DNA of 5,689 nucleotides from Campylobacteraceae bacterium (GTDB lineage Bacteria > Campylobacterota > Campylobacteria > Campylobacterales > Sulfurovaceae): positions 1 to 5,689 of the forward strand of contig JALVPA010000173.1 of NCBI GenBank assembly GCA_027026055.1, read 5' to 3'. The position numbers were made by a program, and so were the translations under genes. The notes under the pieces are model-generated. The model ran no database searches, had not been told where the DNA came from, and saw nothing but the letters and a program-made list of their open reading frames with translations. Positions 1 to 5,099 of the stretch are shown one piece after another. Every line of letters begins with the position of its first letter. Position 1 is the first letter of the stretch.

Positions 1-455
1 CGTTGGAACGCGCCGATGTGCGGCTACTCTTTTTGGTTTTGATTTTGGGAGTGACGAGTTGGACGGGATTGTGTAGAATATTGCGTGCCGAAACATTGCG
101 TCTGTCGCAAAGCGATTTCGTCATCGCCGCCAAGACGCTGGGAAGCAGTCATACCTTTATTATGTTCAAACACATTTTGCCCAATTTGCGACATTTGATT
201 TTGATCTCTATCGTGTTGGATTTTTCGGGGTTGGTACTCGCCGAAGCGGTGCTGTCGTATGTGGGGGTGGGGGTCGATCCCACCACCTACAGTTGGGGCA
301 ACATGATCAACCAGGCGAGGTTGGAAATGGCGCGCGATCCGATGGTGTGGTGGTCGCTTTTCGCGGCGTTTTCATTTATGTTCGTACTTGTTTTGGCGGC
401 CAACTTGCTTTCCGATAGGGTACAGTTCGTATTGGATCCGAGGAACGAAGCATGA
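1..455 (+). CDS. Peptide-type ABC transporter permease, DppC/OppC family (5' part missing)
   Basis: This is the C-terminal half of an inner-membrane permease of the dipeptide/oligopeptide/nickel importer family. About 150 residues are visible, whereas the family usually has about 280-340, so the true start lies upstream. The TTG at position 3 is simply an in-frame Leu codon. Visible residues 39-60 contain the cytoplasmic EAA loop that docks on the ATPase (AAKTLG, then HILPN about ten residues on). Hydrophobic segments at about 8-24, 64-86 and 115-136 look like membrane helices, and SWGNMI (98-103) is a family hallmark. The stop codon overlaps the start of the following ATPase gene (ATGA), so the two are probably co-translated. 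The substrate cannot be told from a permease fragment; di- or oligopeptides are the family default, and the YejF-like partner ATPase suggests the Yej/Gsi branch. Confidence 0.93.
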   Translation, partial: LERADVRLLFLVLILGVTSWTGLCRILRAETLRLSQSDFVIAAKTLGSSHTFIMFKHILPNLRHLILISIVLDFSGLVLAEAVLSYVGVGVDPTTYSWGNMINQARLEMARDPMVWWSLFAAFSFMFVLVLAANLLSDRVQFVLDPRNEA

Positions 456-2068
456 GGAAGCCGTTGTTGCGTATCGAAAATTTGTCGTTGGAAAACGGAC
501 GCGGCGAGCCGGTGCTCGATAGGCTCTCTTTATCCGTCGCGCGCGGTGAGATTTATGCGTTGGTCGGCGAAAGCGGTAGCGGCAAGACCTTGACTTCGTT
601 GGCGACGATGGGATTGTTACCCGCGGGTATCTGCATGCGCGGCGGCGAGATATATTTGGACGACACGGCGTTGTTGTCCCGTACCGAGGCGCAGATGTGC
701 GACATTCGCGGTAAACGTATCGCCATGATTTTTCAAGAGCCGATGAGTGCGCTCAATCCCGTGATGCGTATCGGAGAGCAGATCGCCGAAGCGATACGTT
801 TGCATATGCGTTTGGGACGTCAACAAGCCAAGGAGCGTGTCGTCAAACTTCTCGAAGAGGTAGGTATCGACGATGCCGCTCAACGTTACGATTGGTATCC
901 GCATCAGTTTTCGGGTGGACAAAAACAGCGGGTAGTGATCGCGATGGCGTTGGCGTGCGATCCCGAGGTGATCGTCGCCGACGAACCGACGACCGCATTG
1001 GATGTGACGGTGCAAGCGCAGATCTTGGCGTTGTTGCGCGAAAGCTGTCGCAAGCGCGGTACGGCGATGCTCTTTATTACGCACGATTTGGCGGTCGCGG
1101 CAAGCCTCTCGGATCGAATCGGCGTATTGCGCAAAGGCGTATTGGTGGAAGAAGCTGCGACATCGCGTTTTTTTGTCGCCGCAAAACATCCTTATAGCCG
1201 TATGTTGCTTGATGCCGTTATGCCGAAAAAAAACGATTTTTCTCGTGTGGAAAAGAGTGCGTTGTTGCGTGTGGAAAATCTTTCGGTACGTTTTGCGATA
1301 CGTAAAGGATGGCTGAAACGAACGGTCGGATATACCGAAGCGGTGCGAAACGCGAGCTTGACACTCCGTCGCGGCGAAACGTTGGCTTTGGTCGGCGAAA
1401 GCGGTAGCGGCAAAAGTACGTTGGCAAAAGCGATATTGAAACTGGTAACGCCGAGCGAAGGAGCCGTCTATTACAAACAAAAGCGTATCGATAGGCTTTC
1501 CGCCAAAGATTTTTTGCCGTATCGCCGTAAAATCCAAATGATTTTTCAAGACCCCTATGCCGCGCTTAATCCCCGTATGCGTATCGACGAAATTATAAGC
1601 GAAGGGATGCGCAATTTCGGTTTGGTCGTCCCCGGTAGCGACGATGAACGCGAACGACTAAAAGCGCTTATGAGGCGTGTCGAGTTGGACGAGCGATTTC
1701 TTTCGCGCTATCCGCATGCGCTTTCGGGAGGACAACGTCAACGCGTCGTCATTGCGCGGGCGTTGGCGGTAGAGCCCGAAGTGATCGTGTGCGACGAACC
1801 TACATCGGCGCTTGACGTAAGAGTACGCGGGGAGATTTTGAAGCTTTTGGAGCGGATTCAAGAAGAGACGGCAGTGAGCTATCTTTTTATCACGCACGAT
1901 CTCTCCATCGTACCGCAGTTGGCGCATCGCGTGGCGGTCATGTATCGCGGGCGGATCGTTTCGTACGGTACGCCCGACGAGGTGATGAGGCATCCCGAAG
2001 AGCCCTATACACGGAGATTGATGCAAGCGGCGCCGAAGCTGCCACGCATAGAGAGGAGCGAAAGATGA
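452..2068 (+). CDS. Fused two-domain peptide ABC transporter ATP-binding protein (YejF/GsiA-like, DppD-DppF fusion)
   Basis: This cytoplasmic ATPase powers a peptide-type ABC importer, with two full nucleotide-binding domains in one 538-residue chain. Domain 1 (about 5-255) has Walker A GESGSGKT (39-46), Q-loop FQEPMSALNP (94-103), signature SGGQKQR (154-160), Walker B ending DEP (177-179), D-loop TTALD and switch His211. Domain 2 (about 271-528) has Walker A GESGSGKS (315-322), FQDPYAALNP (365-374), SGGQRQR (425-431), DEP (448-450) and His482. All catalytic motifs are intact, so both sites should hydrolyse ATP. Each half ends in the oligopeptide-type tail (HPYSRMLL at 246-253, PYTRRLM at 518-524). 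The phrase FAIRKGWLKR (281-290), opening the second half, resembles E. coli YejF as I remember it. Length fits YejF (about 530). The ATG overlaps the permease stop and has GAGGA (440-444) seven bases upstream. The substrate is not determinable; dipeptides, glutathione or microcin-like peptides are possible in this branch. Confidence 0.95.
   Translation: MRKPLLRIENLSLENGRGEPVLDRLSLSVARGEIYALVGESGSGKTLTSLATMGLLPAGICMRGGEIYLDDTALLSRTEAQMCDIRGKRIAMIFQEPMSALNPVMRIGEQIAEAIRLHMRLGRQQAKERVVKLLEEVGIDDAAQRYDWYPHQFSGGQKQRVVIAMALACDPEVIVADEPTTALDVTVQAQILALLRESCRKRGTAMLFITHDLAVAASLSDRIGVLRKGVLVEEAATSRFFVAAKHPYSRMLLDAVMPKKNDFSRVEKSALLRVENLSVRFAIRKGWLKRTVGYTEAVRNASLTLRRGETLALVGESGSGKSTLAKAILKLVTPSEGAVYYKQKRIDRLSAKDFLPYRRKIQMIFQDPYAALNPRMRIDEIISEGMRNFGLVVPGSDDERERLKALMRRVELDERFLSRYPHALSGGQRQRVVIARALAVEPEVIVCDEPTSALDVRVRGEILKLLERIQEETAVSYLFITHDLSIVPQLAHRVAVMYRGRIVSYGTPDEVMRHPEEPYTRRLMQAAPKLPRIERSER
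560..585 (+). repeat. 26-bp direct repeat, copy 1 (Walker A of domain 1)
   Basis: Positions 560-585 are identical, base for base, to 1388-1413. Both encode the Walker A loop of the two ATPase halves. The copies are 828 bases (276 codons) apart and in the same reading frame. Flanking bases differ immediately on both sides (G559 versus T1387, G586 versus A1414). It is a paralogous repeat inside one gene, not a mobile-element end. Confidence 0.85.
1388..1413 (+). repeat. 26-bp direct repeat, copy 2 (Walker A of domain 2)
   Basis: This is the second copy of the exact repeat at 560-585, covering the Walker A codons of the second nucleotide-binding domain. A shorter 14-bp identity of the same origin covers the Q-loop codons (725-738 and 1538-1551). 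Confidence 0.85.
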
Positions 2069-2703
2069 TCATACTTTTCGATTTGGATGGGACAGTGATT
2101 GATTCTACCGAAGCGATTGTCGAGAGTTTTTCGCGCGCTTTGCGTATATACGGATATGCGAGTGTCCCTCGCTCCGAAGTCGAATCATTGATAGGGCATC
2201 CTCTCGATGCGATGTTTGCGCGGGTAGGAATAGAAGAGAAGCGCGTACCCGATTGCGTTGCCGCTTACAAAGCGCATTACCGACGTATCGCCTGCGAAAA
2301 GACACGCTTGCTTCCCGGAGCGCGCGAGGCGATCGAACGCGCTTCTGAATATGCCAAACTCGGTGTCGTCACGACCAAAACCGCCCGTTATTCCAAAGAG
2401 ATGTTGGACTATATGGGGATTCTTTCCTATTTCGAAACACTTGTCGGTAGAGAAGACGTCACTTACCCCAAACCGCATCCGGAGCCGATACATATCGCAT
2501 TGAAGCGTATGGGACATACGTCGCAAAAAGTGTGGATGATAGGCGATACGCCGATGGATATGGAAGCGGCGATTGCCGCCGATGTGACGCCCGTAGGAGT
2601 GACGTGCGGTTACGCGGAAGCTTCGATATTGCATCGCTATACGAAAAATGTTTTTGAAAATAGCGGCGAAGCTGTGAAGTATATTATCGAAACGATAAGG
2701 TGA
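2065..2703 (+). CDS. HAD-superfamily hydrolase, phosphoglycolate phosphatase-like (subfamily IA)
   Basis: This is a probable soluble, Mg-dependent phosphatase of 212 residues, a normal length for the Gph/PGP group. Motif I is FDLDGTVIDS (5-14), with nucleophile Asp6 and acid/base Asp8. Motif II is VVTTK (101-105), with Thr103 aligned to the TNK/TSK of Gph. Motif III is Lys136 in YPKPHPEP, and motif IV is GDTPMD (160-165) with metal ligands Asp161 and Asp165. Residues about 15-85 form the helical cap typical of subfamily IA. The start overlaps the ATPase stop (ATGA), and AGGAG (2054-2058) sits six bases upstream, which fixes the start and implies coupled translation. The true substrate is uncertain. 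2-Phosphoglycolate is the family-based guess, but HAD phosphatases are often promiscuous and beta-phosphoglucomutase or pyrophosphatase relatives share these motifs. Neither the importer upstream nor the por genes downstream dictate a phosphatase role. Confidence 0.93.
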   Translation: MIILFDLDGTVIDSTEAIVESFSRALRIYGYASVPRSEVESLIGHPLDAMFARVGIEEKRVPDCVAAYKAHYRRIACEKTRLLPGAREAIERASEYAKLGVVTTKTARYSKEMLDYMGILSYFETLVGREDVTYPKPHPEPIHIALKRMGHTSQKVWMIGDTPMDMEAAIAADVTPVGVTCGYAEASILHRYTKNVFENSGEAVKYIIETIR

Positions 2704-2762
2704 AATTAAAAATCGGACAAACTAAAGCGCAATTTAAGAGTTTCGCCATTACAATGGGGTAC

Positions 2763-2785
2763 TTTTAGTATTTCGGGTGTATACT
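2763..2785 (+). promoter_or_regulatory. Candidate sigma-70 promoter of porGDAB
   Basis: TATACT at 2780-2785 matches the -10 consensus at five of six positions. It lies 29 bases before the porG ATG, giving a predicted start near 2792 and a leader of about 23 bases that still contains the ribosome-binding site. There is no good -35 hexamer at 16-18 bases, but T-rich stretches lie upstream (TTTT at 2763-2766, TTT at 2771-2773). In epsilonproteobacteria a conserved -35 is often replaced by such T-rich periodicity, which is the reason for keeping this call. It is a sequence-only prediction. Confidence 0.45.
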
Positions 2786-2787
2786 CG

Positions 2788-2797
2788 GATACGTATC
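2788..2797. promoter_or_regulatory. Perfect 10-bp palindrome at the predicted por transcription start (possible operator)
   Basis: GATACGTATC is its own reverse complement and is centred between 2792 and 2793, two bases after the -10 box plus the usual gap to +1. A protein bound there would block RNA polymerase. A second, imperfectly related element overlaps the promoter: AGTAT (2767-2771) and ATACT (2781-2785) form an inverted pair nine bases apart. A 10-bp palindrome can occur by chance, so a regulatory role is inference from position only. Confidence 0.3.
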
Positions 2798-2804
2798 ACT
2801 TGAG

Positions 2805-2809
2805 AGGAG
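2805..2809 (+). promoter_or_regulatory. Ribosome-binding site deciding the porG start
   Basis: AGGAG lies five bases before ATG 2815. A longer reading from TTG 2800 would place this site inside the coding region and leave that TTG without its own site. It would also add five residues before a sequence that already begins like other gamma subunits, so ATG 2815 is preferred. Confidence 0.8.
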
Positions 2810-2814
2810 ACATT

Positions 2815-3378
2815 ATGATAGAGATCAGATGGCACAGCCGTGCGGGGCAAGGTGCCGTGACGGGCGCCAAGAGTTTGGGCGACATTGTCGCGACGACAGG
2901 AAAGGAGGTGCAGGCTTTCGCACTGTACGGTTCGGCCAAAAGGGGTGCGGCGCTTAGAGCCTACAACCGTATCGACGACAAACCGATTATCAATCACGCC
3001 AAATTCATGCGACCCGATTATGTGTTGGTCATCGACCCTGCGTTGGCGTATACCGACGATATCACAATGAACGATAAAGAGACAACCAAATATATTATTA
3101 CCACGCATTTGGACAAAGAGCAGTTGGTTTCGGAGATTCCCTCTTTGCAGGATAAAAAAGATCGCGTCTATGTGGTCGATTGCGTTCAAATCTCGCTGGA
3201 CGAGATCGGGCGTTCGATTCCCAATGCGCCGATGCTCGGCGCTTTTGTCAAAGTGTCCGGGATGTTCGAACTCGACTACTTCCTCGAAAATATGAAGCGT
3301 GTATTGAAGAAATTCCCTCAAAAAATCATTGACGGCAATATGAGAGCCATTACGCGCGCTTACAACGAAGTCAAATAA
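2815..3378 (+). CDS. porG: Pyruvate:ferredoxin/flavodoxin oxidoreductase, gamma subunit
   Basis: This is the gamma subunit (also called PorC) of the cytoplasmic POR complex, 187 residues, normal for the family. The gamma domain helps bind and position coenzyme A so that the hydroxyethyl-thiamine intermediate is released as acetyl-CoA. The family pattern is clear: RAGQGA (9-14) at the N-terminus, YGSAKRGAA (38-46), DYVLVIDPAL (68-77), and PNAPMLGAF (136-144). No membrane segment, signal peptide or cysteine cluster is present. It is the first gene of the por block, with a candidate promoter directly upstream. It ends in TAA nine bases before porD, and porD's ribosome-binding site overlaps that stop. 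Gamma subunits of related 2-oxoacid oxidoreductases (2-oxoglutarate, branched-chain) look similar; pyruvate specificity is inferred mainly from the neighbouring PorB and the gene order. Confidence 0.95.
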   Translation: MIEIRWHSRAGQGAVTGAKSLGDIVATTGKEVQAFALYGSAKRGAALRAYNRIDDKPIINHAKFMRPDYVLVIDPALAYTDDITMNDKETTKYIITTHLDKEQLVSEIPSLQDKKDRVYVVDCVQISLDEIGRSIPNAPMLGAFVKVSGMFELDYFLENMKRVLKKFPQKIIDGNMRAITRAYNEVK

Positions 3379-3387
3379 GGAAACGAC
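3373..3387 (+). promoter_or_regulatory. porG-porD junction: stop codon inside the ribosome-binding site
   Basis: The porG end reads AAA TAA GGA, then two codons, then the porD ATG at 3388. The Shine-Dalgarno AAGGA (3377-3381) shares its two A's with the stop codon, with six bases to the ATG. A ribosome terminating on porG covers porD's start site, which favours translational coupling and matched subunit amounts. porG and porD are in the same reading frame. Confidence 0.75.
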
Positions 3388-3846
3388 ATGTCACAGGATT
3401 TGAAACTCAAAGCAACGGACAAACGCGGAATTCACCAGCTTGGCGGCGACGAGCTGCTCGGATGGGACGAGGTGACGCAAGGAACGATTTTGACATCGTT
3501 CGAAGGCGACGCCAGCGACATCGTTCACAAAAAAGCCGAAGAGCGCAACTATTCGGACTTCAACTCGTATACGGCGACGGTCGCTTCATGGCGTGTCATC
3601 AAACCTGTTTACAACAGAGATATCTGTATTGATTGTCAAAATTGTTGGGTATGGTGTCCCGATACGTCGATCATTTCTCGCGATAAGCAGATGTTGGGTA
3701 TCGACTACGATCACTGCAAAGGATGCGGCGTATGTGTGGAAGTATGCCCCACCAACCCTAAATCGCTTTTGATGTTCAGCGAATACGAAGAGCTTGACAG
3801 CGCATTGGCGCAGTGGCCCGAAAAAAAGAAAAAAGAAAGCAAATAA
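3388..3846 (+). CDS. porD: Pyruvate:ferredoxin/flavodoxin oxidoreductase, delta subunit (2x[4Fe-4S] ferredoxin-like)
   Basis: This subunit is the electron exit of the complex, carrying electrons from the catalytic core to an external ferredoxin or flavodoxin. It has 152 residues. Two cluster motifs are intact: C80-x2-C83-x2-C86-x3-C90-P and C110-x2-C113-x2-C116-x3-C120-P, the bacterial 2x[4Fe-4S] ferredoxin pattern. About 70 residues precede the first cluster, including GWDEVTQGTIL (25-35) and SWRVIKPVYN (68-77). Many delta subunits are only about 85-105 residues, but Helicobacter-type PorD also has an N-terminal extension in my recollection. The C-terminus is very basic (EKKKKESK, 145-152), encoded by A7 and A6 runs at 3821-3834. 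AAGGA six bases upstream supports the start. An ordinary ferredoxin is unlikely, given the extension and the location between porG and porA. Confidence 0.95.
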   Translation: MSQDLKLKATDKRGIHQLGGDELLGWDEVTQGTILTSFEGDASDIVHKKAEERNYSDFNSYTATVASWRVIKPVYNRDICIDCQNCWVWCPDTSIISRDKQMLGIDYDHCKGCGVCVEVCPTNPKSLLMFSEYEELDSALAQWPEKKKKESK

Positions 3847-3855
3847 GGATCGCAG
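3841..3855 (+). promoter_or_regulatory. porD-porA junction: stop codon inside the ribosome-binding site
   Basis: The porD end again reads AAA TAA GGA followed by two codons and ATG, the same nine bases and the same spacing as at the porG-porD junction. AAGGA is at 3845-3849 with six bases to the porA start at 3856. porD and porA are in the same frame, separated by a single UAA. Confidence 0.75.
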
Positions 3856-5097
3856 ATGCCGAAAGAAATATTTGAATTGAACGAAAGAGAAGTTTGGGAC
3901 GGTAACTATGCCGCGTCTCAGGCGATGAGACAGGCGCGCGTCGACGTTATGGCGGCGTACCCCATTACCCCTTCGACACCGATTGTCGAAAACTACGGTG
4001 CGTATGTTGCCAACGGGTATATTGACGGCGAGTTTGTCATGGTCGAATCGGAGCATGCGGCGATGTCGGCATGTGTCGGTGCTTCGGCGGCGGGCGGCCG
4101 CGTCGCCACGGCAACCTCTTCGCAAGGGTTTGCTTTGATGGTGGAGGTGCTTTATCAGGCATCGGGTATGCGTTTGCCGATTGTGCTCAATGTCGTCAAC
4201 CGTGCGCTTGCGTCACCGCTCAATGTCCGCGGCGATCACTCCGATATGTATCTCGGGCGTGACAGCGGTTGGATCCAGCTCGATGCCTTCAATGCCCAAG
4301 AAGCGTACGACTTGGCACTGTGCGCCTTCAAAATCGGCGAAAACCATAGTGTACGCTTGCCGGTGATGGTGCATCAAGACGGTTTTGTGACATCGCATAC
4401 TGCACAAAACGTCTATCCGCTCAGCGACGAAGAGGCGTACAACTTTGTCGGTGATATTCAGCCCGTCGACGATATGCTTGATTTCTCTCGCCCCGTCACT
4501 TACGGTGCGCAAACCGAAGAGGATTGGCACTTTGAGCATAAGGCAAAACAACACAAGGCGTTGATGGATTCTCGAAGCGTGATCGACGAAGTTTTTGCCG
4601 AGTTCAAAAAGGTTTCGGGTAGAGAGTACAAACGTGTCGAGAGCTATATGATGGAAGATGCCGAAGTGGCGATCGTTGCACTCGGTACGACCGTAGAGAC
4701 GGCGCGCGTTGCCGCGATGGAGCTCAGAGAAAAAGAAGGGATCAAAGCAGGCGTCGTCGCACCGCGTGTGTTCCGCCCTTTTCCGTTCGATATGATTCGC
4801 GACGCGTTGGAAAACGTCAAGTCGATTGCGGTATTGGATCGCTCCTCGCCGGGCGGTGCGATGGGCGCACTCTTTAACGAGGTTTCCGCCGCACTCTATA
4901 CGACGCCGAAGAGACCGTTGGTGACCAACTATATCTACGGATTAGGAGGTAGAGATTTTGCGGTGGAAGACGCGATCGAAATCTTTAAAGAACAAAAAGC
5001 CAATGCCGATGCCGGTCATATCACCACACCGATTCAGCAATTCTCCGGATTGCGCGGACCGAAGCTCGGATTTTTCCAAACCAAAAGGGGTTCATAA
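3856..5097 (+). CDS. porA: Pyruvate:ferredoxin/flavodoxin oxidoreductase, alpha subunit
   Basis: The alpha subunit pairs with PorB to form the thiamine-diphosphate active site. At 413 residues it has the usual family length. Domain I (about 12-240) carries YPITPST (35-41), the signature loop that contributes substrate- and cofactor-contacting residues; ESEHAAM (64-70), whose Glu64 is placed like the Glu that activates the thiamine ring; the glycine-rich GASAAGGR (75-82) followed by TSSQG (87-91); and GDHSDMY (126-132). Domain II (about 268-385) is transketolase-C-like, with VALGT (275-279), FRPFPF (306-311) and YGLGGRD (361-367). No cysteine cluster is expected here and none is seen. The stop TAA shares one base with the porB ATG. 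2-Oxoglutarate-type alpha subunits are the main alternative; the CPGCAH motif of the partner PorB argues for pyruvate. Confidence 0.96.
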   Translation: MPKEIFELNEREVWDGNYAASQAMRQARVDVMAAYPITPSTPIVENYGAYVANGYIDGEFVMVESEHAAMSACVGASAAGGRVATATSSQGFALMVEVLYQASGMRLPIVLNVVNRALASPLNVRGDHSDMYLGRDSGWIQLDAFNAQEAYDLALCAFKIGENHSVRLPVMVHQDGFVTSHTAQNVYPLSDEEAYNFVGDIQPVDDMLDFSRPVTYGAQTEEDWHFEHKAKQHKALMDSRSVIDEVFAEFKKVSGREYKRVESYMMEDAEVAIVALGTTVETARVAAMELREKEGIKAGVVAPRVFRPFPFDMIRDALENVKSIAVLDRSSPGGAMGALFNEVSAALYTTPKRPLVTNYIYGLGGRDFAVEDAIEIFKEQKANADAGHITTPIQQFSGLRGPKLGFFQTKRGS

Positions 5098-5099
5098 TG
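5085..5099 (+). promoter_or_regulatory. porA-porB junction: TAATG overlap with purine-rich ribosome-binding site
   Basis: AAGGGG (5085-5090) lies six bases before ATG 5097, and the porA stop TAA and the porB ATG share the A at 5097. This supports the porB start and coupled translation. Unlike the two preceding por junctions, porB is in a different reading frame from porA. Confidence 0.7.

Larger units (their letters stand above)
2704..2814 (+). other. Intergenic gap between the transporter/HAD block and the por operon
   Basis: These 111 non-coding bases are A/T-richer than the flanking genes. I find no GC-rich hairpin followed by a T-run, so there is no recognisable intrinsic terminator for the upstream block and some read-through into por is possible. 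The second half carries the candidate promoter, a palindrome and the porG ribosome-binding site listed separately. No small ORF with a ribosome-binding site is evident. Confidence 0.7.

Noticed and set aside
3..5. TTG at position 3 as the real start of the permease gene
   Set aside because: The visible part is only the C-terminal half of the family, so the gene enters from outside the window.
617..1549. 310-codon open frame on the minus strand inside the fused ATPase gene
   Set aside because: It lies wholly antisense to a gene with complete ABC motifs, its translation is rich in His/Arg/Phe with no recognisable domain, and it has no ribosome-binding site. It reflects codon bias of the + strand gene.
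2185..2634. 149-codon minus-strand open frame inside the HAD gene, and similar minus-strand frames at 1658-2026, 2749-3321, 3586-4125 and 5292-5660
   Set aside because: All oppose well-supported genes, show no family motif and have compositions typical of antisense shadows.
2684..2698. Inverted repeat TTATCG-AAA-CGATAA at the 3' end of the HAD gene as a terminator
   Set aside because: The stem is only six A/T-rich pairs with a three-base loop, it lies within coding sequence, and no T-run follows.
2800..2814. Longer porG starting at TTG 2800
   Set aside because: It would bury the AGGAG site in the coding region, and the family's N-terminus begins at the ATG at 2815.
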